A stretch of DNA of 37,688 bases from a bacterium (GTDB taxonomy: Bacteria; Actinomycetota; UBA4738; HRBIN12): the NCBI GenBank assembly GCA_023251895.1, contig JAHEXX010000008.1, forward strand, positions 1-37,688, in the 5' to 3' direction. Shown piece by piece: positions 18,316 to 27,568 of the stretch (position 1 is its first letter; every line of letters begins with the position of its first letter). The translations under genes and the position numbers were made by a program. Under the pieces are notes generated by a model that saw only the letters and a list, made by a program, of their open reading frames with translations, searched no databases and was not told the DNA's origin.

Positions 18316-20742
18316 GTGGGCGAGGTCTGGAGCACGGTCCTCGAGGGTCTCAGCGCGGCCCAGGTGCGCGAGCGCGTGGCGCGCGGCGATGTCAACGACG
18401 TGCCGGCGGTGCCAAGTCGCACCGTGGGAGAGATCGTCCGCGCCAACGTCTTCACGCGGTTCAACGCGTTGCTCGGCGGGCTGCTCGTGGTGATCCTCAT
18501 CGTCGGGCCCGTCCAGGACGCCCTCTTCGGCGGCGTGCTCATCGCCAACACACTGATCGGGATCATCCAGGAGCTCCGGGCCAAACGAACCCTCGACCGC
18601 CTGGCGGTCCTCACGTCGCCCAAGGCGCGCACGATCCGCGACGGAACGGTACGCGAGCTTCCCCTGGATCAAGTCGTGCTGGACGACGTCCTTGAGCTGA
18701 CCCCCGGTGATCAGGTCGTCGTCGACGGCACGGTGCTGGACGCGCGGGGCTTGGAGGTCGACGAGTCCCTGCTGTCCGGAGAGTCGGAGCCCATCGAGAA
18801 GGACCTCGGCGACGACGTGCTGTCGGGGAGCTTCGTCGCGGCCGGAAGCGGTCATTACCGCGCAACCCGGGTCGGATGTTCCGCCTATGCCGCGGCGCTC
18901 GCCGCAGAGGCCCGCCGGTTCGAGCTGACCCGGAGCGAGCTCCGGGCGGGCATCGATACGATCCTGCGCGTGGTGACGTGGGTCATCGTGCCCACCGCCG
19001 TCCTCTTGTTCATCAGCCAGTTCCGGCAGCAGCACGGCATCCGAGAGGGGCTCCGGGGCGCTGTAGCCGGGACCGTGGCCATGGTGCCGGAAGGGCTCGT
19101 GCTGCTCACGAGCGTCGCGTTCGCGGTGGGCGTGGTCCGCCTGGCCAGGAGGAAGGTGCTGGTGCAGGAACTGCCGGCCGTAGAGGTGCTCGCACGGGTC
19201 GACGTGCTGTGCATCGACAAGACCGGCACGCTCACCGAGGGACGGCTGGCGGTCGAGGAGGTGGACGTCCTCGCCCCCGACACCCCGCACGAGGATGCGC
19301 TGTCTGCCCTCGCCGCGAGCGATCCGTACCCGAACGCCACGCTACTCGCGATCCGCGAAGGCTACCCCAGACCCTCCGACGAGTGGCACGCGACGGCGAC
19401 GGTCCCGTTCTCATCGGCCCGGAAGTGGAGCGGGTCGGAGTTCGCCGGACACGGAACGTGGGTCCTGGGAGCCCCGGACGTGCTGCTGGACGGTGCCCCC
19501 GAGGGGGATCCCGCCCGCCGCCGGTGCCTGTCGCTGGCGGAGGCCGGACGGCGGGTGGTACTGCTCGCCTGGGGATCTCAGGGCTTGGAAGGGGAGCGCC
19601 TTCCGGGAGATCTCTTACCCGCGGTCATCGTCGTGCTGAGCGACCGGGTCCGGCCGGATGCGGGCGAGACGCTGCGGTACTTCGCCGACCAAGGCGTCAA
19701 GGTGAAGGTCATCTCGGGCGATCATCCGCTGACGGTCGCGGCCATCGCCGGAAGGCTCGGCGCTCCGGGAGCCGACGAGGCCGTGGACGCGCGGACGCTT
19801 CCGCAGGAGGCTGCGGAGCTGGCCGGGGAGCTCGAGCGGCGATCGGTCTTCGGCCGGGTCACGCCCCCGCAGAAGCGGGCGATGGTACGGGCGCTGCAGT
19901 CTCGCGGCCACGTGGTGGCCATGACCGGCGACGGTGTGAACGACGTGCTGGCCCTGAAGGACTCGGATCTCGGTATCGCGATGGGCTCCGGCAGCTCGGC
20001 GACCCGGGCCGTGGCCCAGCTGGTACTGCTGGACTCGACGTTCGACGCGCTGCCCCGGGTGGTGAACGAGGGGCGCCGGGTGCTGGGCAACATCGAGCGG
20101 ACCTCCAACCTGTACGTGACGAAGACGGTGTACGCGCTCCTGCTGGCCCTCGCGGTGGGCGTGTTCAGCCGGCCGTTCCCGTTCCTTCCCCGGCACCTCA
20201 CGCTGATCGGGGCGCTGACGATCGGGATCCCTTCGTTCTTCCTGGCCCTGGCCCCCAACGCGGAGCGCGCCCGCGCCGGGTTCCTGCGACGGGTGCTCCG
20301 CTTCTCGGTCCCGGCCGGGGTGTTGGCCGCCACAGCGACGTTCCTGGGGTATCAGGTGGCCCTCCGGGAGCCCGGGGTCAGTCTCGACGAAGCCCGTACT
20401 GCCGCGACCATGGTGCTCTGCTGGATCGGGCTGCTCGTGCTCACAATCATCGCGGCACCGCTGACCCGGTTCCGGTTGTTCATGATCTGGGCGATGGCCG
20501 GCGCGTTCATCGGCGTGCTCCTGTCACCGGGCGCCAGCGCCTTCTTCAACCTCGATCCGCCTTCGTTGATCGTGTGGCTTGCGGCCTTCGGGATCGCCGC
20601 GCTGGTGTGGTCGTTCGCGCGCTTGTTCATCCCGCCCGACCGGCCCGTGGGGCCCGGGCCCCAGCCTCGTGCCCGGGCCGCTCCCGACCGGGCGGGTCCC
20701 GACCGGGCCCTCAAGCGGCGCCGGAACTCACCCGACCAATAG
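18316..20742 (+). CDS. ctpE: cation-translocating P-type ATPase (CtpE-like)
   Basis: DKTGTLTEGRL phosphorylation motif, MTGDGVNDVLALKDSDLGIAMGSGSSATRAVAQLVLLDS, SGESEPIEKD; multiple TM helices. Confidence 0.88.
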   Translation: MGEVWSTVLEGLSAAQVRERVARGDVNDVPAVPSRTVGEIVRANVFTRFNALLGGLLVVILIVGPVQDALFGGVLIANTLIGIIQELRAKRTLDRLAVLTSPKARTIRDGTVRELPLDQVVLDDVLELTPGDQVVVDGTVLDARGLEVDESLLSGESEPIEKDLGDDVLSGSFVAAGSGHYRATRVGCSAYAAALAAEARRFELTRSELRAGIDTILRVVTWVIVPTAVLLFISQFRQQHGIREGLRGAVAGTVAMVPEGLVLLTSVAFAVGVVRLARRKVLVQELPAVEVLARVDVLCIDKTGTLTEGRLAVEEVDVLAPDTPHEDALSALAASDPYPNATLLAIREGYPRPSDEWHATATVPFSSARKWSGSEFAGHGTWVLGAPDVLLDGAPEGDPARRRCLSLAEAGRRVVLLAWGSQGLEGERLPGDLLPAVIVVLSDRVRPDAGETLRYFADQGVKVKVISGDHPLTVAAIAGRLGAPGADEAVDARTLPQEAAELAGELERRSVFGRVTPPQKRAMVRALQSRGHVVAMTGDGVNDVLALKDSDLGIAMGSGSSATRAVAQLVLLDSTFDALPRVVNEGRRVLGNIERTSNLYVTKTVYALLLALAVGVFSRPFPFLPRHLTLIGALTIGIPSFFLALAPNAERARAGFLRRVLRFSVPAGVLAATATFLGYQVALREPGVSLDEARTAATMVLCWIGLLVLTIIAAPLTRFRLFMIWAMAGAFIGVLLSPGASAFFNLDPPSLIVWLAAFGIAALVWSFARLFIPPDRPVGPGPQPRARAAPDRAGPDRALKRRRNSPDQ

Positions 20743-20746
20743 TCGT

Positions 20747-21865
20747 ATGACGATCGAGGTCAAGGACCTGCTCCGCTACACGGTGGAGATGGGGGCGAGC
20801 GACCTGCACCTGAAGGCCGGGAACGTCCCGTTCGTCCGCGTGGACGGCGACCTGATGCCGGCCCCGTTCGGAACGCTCGAGCCCGACGATACCGAGGAGG
20901 CCGCCAAGGCCCTGATGCAGCCCCACAAGGCGCGGGAGTTCGACGAGACGGGCGAGGCCGACCTCGGGTATACCCTCCCGGGCGTAGGCCGGTTCCGGGT
21001 GAACGTCTTCCGTCAGCGGGGCGTGGTGGGACTGGCCGTCCGGCGCGTCCGTTCCGAGGTCCCATCGTTCCAGGAACTCCGCCTGCCCGCCGTCATGCGG
21101 GAGCTGGCGGAGAGCCCCCGAGGACTGATCCTGGTGACCGGGCCGACCGGCACGGGGAAGACCACGACGATCGCGGCCATGATCGGTCATATCAACGTCT
21201 CACGGCGCGCGCACATCGTGACGGTGGAGGACCCCATCGAGGTCGTGCACGACGACGTCCTGTCCATCATCCAGCAGCGCGAGATCGGCCTGGACACGGA
21301 GTCGTACGCGGCGGCGCTCCGGCATGTCATCCGTCAGGACCCAGACGTGATCTTCATCGGCGAGATCCGGGACCCCATCTCGGCGCTGGCCGCGATCCAG
21401 GCGGCCGAAACCGGGCACCTGGTGATCTCCACCCTGCACACGATCGACTGCACGGAGACCGTGAACCGCGTGCTGGACCTGTTCCCGCCGGAGCAGCAGC
21501 GAGAGGTCCGCACGTCGTTCGCGGGAGCGCTGCGGGGCATCGTGTCCCAGCGCCTGGTGACCCGAGCCGACGGCAAGGGCCGCGTGCCGGCGATCGAGGT
21601 GCTGATCAACACCGGGCGCGTGTACGACCGGATCATCGATCCCGAGGCCACGGTCGAGATCGTCGACGTCATCGCGGACGGCACCTTCTACGGCATGCAG
21701 ACCTTCGACCAGGCCCTGGTGAAGCTGGTTCGCGAAGGCGCCGTGACCCGCGACGACGCGCGCCGGACCGCTACCAACCCGCACGACTTCGACCTGGTGC
21801 TCCGGGGCGAGACCCTCCACCACGGCGCCGCTCTGGCCTTCGACCCCGCGGAGCTCCCTTCCTAG
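20747..21865 (+). CDS. PilT/PilU-like secretion ATPase
   Basis: MTIEVKDLLRYTVEMGASDLHLKAGNVPFVRVDG; Walker A GPTGTGKTTT; VTVEDPIEVVH; IRQDPDVIFIGEIRD; AAETGHLVISTLHT. Confidence 0.9.
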   Translation: MTIEVKDLLRYTVEMGASDLHLKAGNVPFVRVDGDLMPAPFGTLEPDDTEEAAKALMQPHKAREFDETGEADLGYTLPGVGRFRVNVFRQRGVVGLAVRRVRSEVPSFQELRLPAVMRELAESPRGLILVTGPTGTGKTTTIAAMIGHINVSRRAHIVTVEDPIEVVHDDVLSIIQQREIGLDTESYAAALRHVIRQDPDVIFIGEIRDPISALAAIQAAETGHLVISTLHTIDCTETVNRVLDLFPPEQQREVRTSFAGALRGIVSQRLVTRADGKGRVPAIEVLINTGRVYDRIIDPEATVEIVDVIADGTFYGMQTFDQALVKLVREGAVTRDDARRTATNPHDFDLVLRGETLHHGAALAFDPAELPS

Positions 21866-22230
21866 CGTTCGCCGGCCGCCCTGCGCGCGGCCAGCTCGAA
21901 GGGGTGCTTCCTGTACCCATACGGGATCGCCAGCAGGAGGTACGCCGGGATGAACAGCGGGCCCCAGGCGCAGTACTGGCGGATGTGGTGGCGCTCGTGC
22001 GCCAGGAGCGTCCCGTCCACGGGTTCGCTCGACAGGATCACGAACCCCACGGTCATGGCGGAGCGGTTGAACCTGTTCATGAGCCAAGAGAGGCCTCGAG
22101 GGCCGTGGTCGTAGACGAGCGCACCGTGGGCCAGCCGGGGCACCTGGAACGTGAGCAAGCCCAGCAGGACGCCGATCAGCGTGTTGGGAAGCGTCCACGC
22201 GAACCCCAGCCATGTGGGCACGGCCCGCAC
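21862..22230 (-). CDS. small membrane protein with HExxH motif
   Basis: Hydrophobic N-terminus; LLAHERHHIRQYCAWGPLFIPAYLL; stop codon overlaps that of the convergent pilT-like gene. Confidence 0.7.
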   Translation of the reverse strand: MRAVPTWLGFAWTLPNTLIGVLLGLLTFQVPRLAHGALVYDHGPRGLSWLMNRFNRSAMTVGFVILSSEPVDGTLLAHERHHIRQYCAWGPLFIPAYLLLAIPYGYRKHPFELAARRAAGER

Positions 22231-22277
22231 CGTACACCGCGGGCAGCCGCCGCCGCCGGGGATATCCTCTTCCGGTC

Positions 22278-23642
22278 ATGACCAACCTGGACGTGCCGGC
22301 GCTGGCCAAGGACCTCGGCGAGCGTTTCCGCGAGGCCGGGCACGAGCTGTACCTGGTCGGGGGCGTGGTACGCGACGCCGTCCTCGGCCGCGAGCTGGTG
22401 GACTACGACCTGGCCACGAGCGCGCAGCCTCGGGAGACCACCCGGCTGCTCCGGGGCTGGGCGGAGCGCCAGTACCTCGTGGGCGTGCGGTACGGGACGG
22501 TGGGGGCCCGGCGGGACGGCCACACGTTCGAGATCACCACGTTCCGCGAGGAGGTCTACCACGAGGACCATCGAAAGCCGGTCGTGACCTTCGCGAGGGA
22601 CGTCGAGACCGACCTGTCCCGGCGCGACTTCACGATCAACGCGATGGCCATCCGGCTGCCGGAGGGAGAGTTCGTCGATCCCTTCGGCGGGCTGAAGCAC
22701 CTGGCGGCCCGGCGGCTGGATACGCCGCTGGGCCCGGACGTGGCCTTCTCGGACGATCCGCTTCGGATGCTGAGGGCGGCTCGGTTCGTTTCGCAGCTCG
22801 ACGTGACCCCCGCGCCTCGAGTCGTTGAGGCCATCGGGCGGATGCGGGAGCGCCTGCGGATCGTCTCCGCGGAACGGATCCAGGATGAACTGGTCAAGCT
22901 CCTGTGCGGGGACAAGCCGTCGAAGGGGCTGGACCTCGTGGTCGGGACCGGCCTGGCCGATGAGTTCCTGCCCGAGCTACCGGCGCTGAAGCTGGAACAG
23001 GACCCCGTGCAGAGGCACAAGGACGTGCTCCACCACACCTACGCGGTGGTGGAGCGCTGCGAGCCCGACGCGGTGCTGCGGCTGGCGGCGCTGCTCCATG
23101 ACATCGGCAAGCCTCGGACCCGGCAGATCACGCCGGAGGGTGTGCAGTTTCACCACCACGAGGTCGTCGGTGCGCGGATGGCCGAGGAGCGCATGCGTGC
23201 CCTGCGGTTCCCCGCGGCCGTGACCCAGGACGTCAAGAAGCTGATCGAGATGCACCTGCGGTTCCACGGGTACTGGATGGGCTGGACCGACGGCGCGGTG
23301 AGGCGGTACGTGCGCGACGCGGGACCGCTGCTCGACAGGCTGAACCAGCTGACAAGGGCCGACGTGACGACCCGCAACCCGGGGAAGGCCAAGCAGTTCG
23401 CGGCGCTCCAGGACGACCTGGAGGACCGCATCGCGCGCCTGGCCGAGGAGGAGAACCTGCAGGGGCTGCGCCCGCCCCTCGACGGCGAAGAGGTGATGGC
23501 GCACCTCGGCATCGCGCCGGGGCCCGTGGTGGGCGAGGCGCTCGCCCACCTGATGGAGATACGTATGGAGCGGGGGCCGATCGACGGGGACGAGGCGTAC
23601 CGACTGCTCGAGGAGTGGGCCAAGGAGCGGGGCCTGCGGTAG
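22278..23642 (+). CDS. pcnA: CCA tRNA nucleotidyltransferase with HD domain
   Basis: YLVGGVVRDAVLGRELVDYDLATSA; RRDFTINAMAIRLPEG; DDPLRMLRAARF; LLHDIGKPRTRQ. Confidence 0.92.
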   Translation: MTNLDVPALAKDLGERFREAGHELYLVGGVVRDAVLGRELVDYDLATSAQPRETTRLLRGWAERQYLVGVRYGTVGARRDGHTFEITTFREEVYHEDHRKPVVTFARDVETDLSRRDFTINAMAIRLPEGEFVDPFGGLKHLAARRLDTPLGPDVAFSDDPLRMLRAARFVSQLDVTPAPRVVEAIGRMRERLRIVSAERIQDELVKLLCGDKPSKGLDLVVGTGLADEFLPELPALKLEQDPVQRHKDVLHHTYAVVERCEPDAVLRLAALLHDIGKPRTRQITPEGVQFHHHEVVGARMAEERMRALRFPAAVTQDVKKLIEMHLRFHGYWMGWTDGAVRRYVRDAGPLLDRLNQLTRADVTTRNPGKAKQFAALQDDLEDRIARLAEEENLQGLRPPLDGEEVMAHLGIAPGPVVGEALAHLMEIRMERGPIDGDEAYRLLEEWAKERGLR

Positions 23643-23669
23643 TTCTTGCCGAGTTCTAACGATTCCGGC

Positions 23670-23699
23670 TTGACGGTTCGGCGGGAGTCTCGATAGCTT
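23670..23699 (+). promoter_or_regulatory. possible housekeeping-type promoter for the cupredoxin gene
   Basis: TTGACG - 18 nt - TAGCTT upstream of the ATG at 23751. Confidence 0.4.
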
Positions 23700-23750
23700 G
23701 CGGTTCCCCCCGCGCAACGGCGCGCGGCGCGACCCAAGAGAGGCAGGGTT

Positions 23751-24887
23751 ATGCGACTGTTGCGTGGTTCGTTCGTGCTGCTCCTGCTCGTCGGCCTGTC
23801 CGGCTCGTTCGCCGGTACGGCCGTAGCAACTCCGTCGACGTATCGGGTTCAACTCGACGCGATGCCCCCGGCCGGGGAGCCGTGGGCGTTCCTAAGGTTG
23901 TTCCCGAAAGTCATCAAAGTTCACCGCAACGACGTGGTGCAGTTCGCATGGGCCGGAACCGACACGCCCCACACGGCCACGGTCGTGCCGGCTCCCGACG
24001 CGGCGACCTGGCGGGCCACGAACCAGGGGCCGGGCGGCCCGTTCGAGGACCCCATCGTGGACACCTCGATCGGCGGGGACGACGGTGAGTTGATCGAGAA
24101 CCCCTCCGTCGTGTTCCCCTCGTCGTTCGGCTGCGGGACGGCGGCTATGCCTTGCTTGTTCAAGGGAACCTCGGTGGTGAGCAGTGGGCTTCAGTTTTCC
24201 AACCCGGGAGCCCAGCCGTCGTTCGACGTGCGGATGGAGGCGCCGGTGGGCCGGTACTCGTTCCTGTGCCTGCTGCACCCGGGTATGGAGATCCCCGTCG
24301 ACGTGGTGACCAACGGCACCTCGATCCCCGGACCGGCCGGGGTGGACAAGCGGGCGGCGAACCAGGTCGCGCGCGCCATCGCGGTGGACGGCGCGGCCGC
24401 GGACGCCCAGGCTCAGACCGTGACGGCCAAGGCCGTGGAGGGCGGGAACACCCGGTACGACATGAGCGCCGGCGGTTTCTCGAACGGGGCGACCGCGAAC
24501 GAGTTCCTGGACCACCCGCTCAGGGTGCATGTGGGCGACAAGATCCGGTACTCGGGGACGAGCGAGATACACACCGTTACGTTCCCGATGAGCAAGTTCA
24601 AGACCGTCCCGTTCATCGTGACCCAGTGCGAGGTCCCGGGGCCGGACACGCCGGCGGCGTCGCCGCTCGACTGCGCCGATCCGAGCAAGTTCGAGGTAGC
24701 GCTGAACGGCAAGGCCATCAGCCCGACGATGGCGCGCGGGCTGACGAACCCGCACAGGTTCCTGAACTCCGGGCTGCTGGCCGGGCCCGTCCAACACACG
24801 TTCATCGCGAAGGAGCCGGGAACCTACACCTTCGTCTGCCTGGTCCATGGTCCGGAGATGAGCAGCACGATCAGGGTCGTGGCTTAG
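23751..24887 (+). CDS. secreted protein with two cupredoxin-like (type 1 copper) domains
   Basis: Signal peptide MRLLRGSFVLLLLVGLSGSFAGTAVA; domain 1 DTPHTATVVP...FLCLLHPGMEIPVDV; domain 2 HTVTFP...FVCLVHGPEMSSTIRVVA. Confidence 0.8.
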   Translation: MRLLRGSFVLLLLVGLSGSFAGTAVATPSTYRVQLDAMPPAGEPWAFLRLFPKVIKVHRNDVVQFAWAGTDTPHTATVVPAPDAATWRATNQGPGGPFEDPIVDTSIGGDDGELIENPSVVFPSSFGCGTAAMPCLFKGTSVVSSGLQFSNPGAQPSFDVRMEAPVGRYSFLCLLHPGMEIPVDVVTNGTSIPGPAGVDKRAANQVARAIAVDGAAADAQAQTVTAKAVEGGNTRYDMSAGGFSNGATANEFLDHPLRVHVGDKIRYSGTSEIHTVTFPMSKFKTVPFIVTQCEVPGPDTPAASPLDCADPSKFEVALNGKAISPTMARGLTNPHRFLNSGLLAGPVQHTFIAKEPGTYTFVCLVHGPEMSSTIRVVA

Positions 24888-24907
24888 CCCCAACGTCGGC
24901 CCGAGGT

Positions 24908-24938
24908 AAGGCGGGGCGGCCCGGCGCCGCCCCGCCTT
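24908..24938. terminator. bidirectional terminator hairpin between convergent genes
   Basis: AAGGCGGGGCGGC-CCGGC-GCCGCCCCGCCTT, perfect 13-bp arms between stop codons at 24887 and 24942. Confidence 0.85.
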
Positions 24939-24941
24939 CGC

Positions 24942-25328
24942 CTATGCGCCGGACAGGCGGAGGATCCGCTGGAGCGTCGCGGGGTCACCGTGCCAGTGCT
25001 CGGTCACCACGTCGCGACCGGCGCGCTTCAGGATGTACCGGAGCACTAGGCCGGCCATGATCGCGTCGTCCAGCGGCCCGACCACCGGCAGGAACTCCGG
25101 GATCAAGTCGATCGGCGAAACCACCCACGCCACACCGATGCCCAGGATCACCTTGGCCCGACGAGGCACTCGGGGATCCTTCAACAGGCCGCGGAACAGG
25201 GCCAGGAGGTTGGGCAGCAGGAACACGAGCTCTCTGGCGGCGCCTCGCCGGCCCACAACGAGGAGCACGCCGACGGCCATGACCCACAAGAGGGCGGCGA
25301 CCCCAAACCCGATCAGGAACACGCGCAC
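24942..25328 (-). CDS. YkvA-like (DUF1232) membrane protein
   Basis: PRRAKVILGIGVAWVVSPIDLIPEFLPVVGPLDDAIMAGLVLRYILKRAG. Confidence 0.85.
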   Translation of the reverse strand: MRVFLIGFGVAALLWVMAVGVLLVVGRRGAARELVFLLPNLLALFRGLLKDPRVPRRAKVILGIGVAWVVSPIDLIPEFLPVVGPLDDAIMAGLVLRYILKRAGRDVVTEHWHGDPATLQRILRLSGA

Positions 25329-25422
25329 GGTGCCAGCGTACGGCTCGGTGCGCGGCCGGAGCGGAAGGAACTATCCTCGGTCGGCGGAGGCGGAACCGCC
25401 CGCATCCGAGAGGGGAGTGCAG

Positions 25423-25938
25423 ATGCCGATGCCGAGCATGCCGCCCAGCGACTTGACCGCCCAGGCCCTCACCGGGTTGATGCCGCCACCGTCGGCCCGG
25501 ATGACCATGGGGAGGAAGGGCATCCCGCTCCTCGGGAAGGTCCCACTCTTCTCAGGACTGTCCAAACGGCATCTGCGACGGTTGGCCGACCTGGCCGAGG
25601 ATGTGCGGTTCGCGGGGGGTCGGCAGATCGTGCAGGCCGGCACGCCGGGGAAGGCGTTCTTCGTCATCCTGGAGGGGAACGCCAAGGTGTACCGCGGTGT
25701 CGTTCCAACCGGGCGAGCGATCGCGCGGCTCGGTCCCGGCGATTTCTTCGGAGAGCTGGCCCTTTTGGACGGTGGTCCGCGCACCGCGTCCGTCGTGGCG
25801 GACAGCCGCGTGACGGCGGTGCGCCTGTCGCGGGGCGCCTTTCAGAAGCTCCTGAAGTCGGAGCCGGACATCGCGGTGGCGATCATGGTCGGGCTGGCGC
25901 GTAGGGCCCGCGAAGCGGGCAAGCTCCTTACCGAGTAG
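25423..25938 (+). CDS. cyclic nucleotide-binding (Crp/cNMP) domain protein
   Basis: VPLFSGLSKRHLRRLADLAEDVRFAGGRQIVQAGTPGKAFFVILEGNAKVY...LGPGDFFGELALLDGGPRTASVVA; no HTH after the domain. Confidence 0.87.
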   Translation: MPMPSMPPSDLTAQALTGLMPPPSARMTMGRKGIPLLGKVPLFSGLSKRHLRRLADLAEDVRFAGGRQIVQAGTPGKAFFVILEGNAKVYRGVVPTGRAIARLGPGDFFGELALLDGGPRTASVVADSRVTAVRLSRGAFQKLLKSEPDIAVAIMVGLARRAREAGKLLTE

Positions 25939-27118
25939 CGCCGGCCCGGCGGACGAGGGTCAGGCTCCACGCCGCAGCCAACGCGATGGCGGCGGTGACG
26001 GCCAGGTTGCCGAGGGTGGCTCCGGCGATGCCGGCGACCGCGGCGATGACCAGGTTGGCGCCGCGAAGATCGGCGATGAGCCACGCGTGGCGGATGCCGG
26101 CGTACACCAGGAACCCGGCCAACGCCCAGACGGGGAGCAGTCCGAGGATCACGGGAACCTGGCTGCCGAAGAACAATCCGATCGTGGCAAGGATCGACCC
26201 GATCAGCACGTTCATCCCCGCCGTCCGGGCACCCAGTCGGACATGCGCGGTCAGGCCGCCGGCGCCGTGGCACATGGGCATGCCGCCCAGGATCCCCGCG
26301 GCGACGTTCCCGATCCCGTCGGACAAGCAGACGCGGGCGGCCGTGACCCGCCTGGCCCGCTCGCCGAAGTAGTCGTGGGACAAATCGGTCACCGCGACCA
26401 CCGCGTTGCCGAAGGTCAGGGGGAACTGGGGGACGACCAGTAGCCAGAAGGCCGTCGCGAAGGCGCTCGCCGGCGGCACGGAAAGGTTCGGGAGCACGAG
26501 CCCGGGGGCTCCCAGGTCGGGATGGACCGACGCCGCGGTCGCGACGATCCCGGCGACGAGCAGTACCAGCGCGGCCCAGAAGTGCCGGGTCCTGGCGGCG
26601 AAGACCACGCCCAGGAACGTGGCGGCGGCCAGGACCACGGGCCACGGCGACGGCGGGACGCCGGCGAACACGGCGGGCGGCTTGGCCACCAGCTTGTAGG
26701 CGGCGATCGACAACAGGATGCCGACCCCGAGCTGGAGGGCCCGGATCACCGGCTTGGTGAAGATCCTCGCGACGACTTCGGCCGCGCCCCGGATCGAAAG
26801 GAGTAGGAGGATGGCGCCGAGCTCGATCCCCGCCGCGCGGATCACGCCCGGCGCGAGCTGCTCCGCTACAGCGACGGCGGTGAGCGCCTTGAGGGGTTGA
26901 ACCGGGAAGGGGACCCGGAAGAACAACCCGGCCCCCAGGTAGAGGAGTCCGGCGCACAGCAGTACCGAGCCAGCGTCGAGCCCGTTCACCAGGATCAAGG
27001 CCGCGGCGAGGGGGATCAGGACCCCGAGGTCGGCTACGGCGCCTGCCGCCTCGCCCGTGCCGATGCGGAAGGGTGACCCTCTCGCCGGCGAGGCGGTCGG
27101 AGCTTCGACGGCCCTCAT
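25928..27118 (-). CDS. MOT1-type putative sulfate/molybdate transporter
   Basis: GAVADLGVLIPLAAALILVNGLDAGSVLLCAGLLYLGAGLFFRVPFPVQPLKALTAVAVA...; molybdate context from the adjacent TOBE gene. Confidence 0.8.
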   Translation of the reverse strand: MRAVEAPTASPARGSPFRIGTGEAAGAVADLGVLIPLAAALILVNGLDAGSVLLCAGLLYLGAGLFFRVPFPVQPLKALTAVAVAEQLAPGVIRAAGIELGAILLLLSIRGAAEVVARIFTKPVIRALQLGVGILLSIAAYKLVAKPPAVFAGVPPSPWPVVLAAATFLGVVFAARTRHFWAALVLLVAGIVATAASVHPDLGAPGLVLPNLSVPPASAFATAFWLLVVPQFPLTFGNAVVAVTDLSHDYFGERARRVTAARVCLSDGIGNVAAGILGGMPMCHGAGGLTAHVRLGARTAGMNVLIGSILATIGLFFGSQVPVILGLLPVWALAGFLVYAGIRHAWLIADLRGANLVIAAVAGIAGATLGNLAVTAAIALAAAWSLTLVRRAGATR

Positions 27119-27507
27119 CCCAGCAGCTCCACCGTGACGTTGGTGGCTTTCACGGCGGCCACGGCCGGCATCCCCGCCTTCAGGCCCATCTCGTCGGCGG
27201 CTTCGCGGGTGATGAACGCGAGGATCCGATGCGGCCCGGCCTGTATCTCCACGGTCGCGGCGAGCTTGTCCCGCTTCACCTGTGTGATGACCCCGGGGAA
27301 CTTGTTCCGGACGCTCCCGGCGGCCACCGGCTGCTTGCTACGGCGCTCTGCCAGCAGGCGCGCGACCTCGCCGGCGGGGATCAGCCGCTGGCTCCCCTTC
27401 GTGCGGACGGCGCGGATCTTCCCCTCCCGCTCCCACCGGCGCAGGGTCTCGACCCGGACGCCGAGAACGGCGGCAGCCTCCCCGATGCGGTAGGTCTGCT
27501 CGGCCAT
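27115..27507 (-). CDS. MerR-type HTH + TOBE (molybdopterin-binding) regulator
   Basis: YRIGEAAAVLGVRVETLRRWEREGKI...; NKFPGVITQVKRDKLAATVEIQAGPHRILAFITREAADEMGLKAGMPAVAAVKATNVTVE. Confidence 0.87.
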   Translation of the reverse strand: MAEQTYRIGEAAAVLGVRVETLRRWEREGKIRAVRTKGSQRLIPAGEVARLLAERRSKQPVAAGSVRNKFPGVITQVKRDKLAATVEIQAGPHRILAFITREAADEMGLKAGMPAVAAVKATNVTVELLG

Positions 27508-27568
27508 GAGGGCGAGAGCATACAGCTTTCAGTCGATCAAGCGCCAGGGAAACCTGGTAACCGCGGCT

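Noticed and set aside
18316-19290. N-terminal part of the 523-aa minus-strand ORF 17719-19290
   Set aside because: Antisense to the P-type ATPase; only the C-terminal 168 aa is the NUDIX gene.
18876-20750. 624-aa plus-strand ORF in another frame of the P-type ATPase
   Set aside because: Frame-shifted shadow; Arg/Gly-rich translation without domain motifs.
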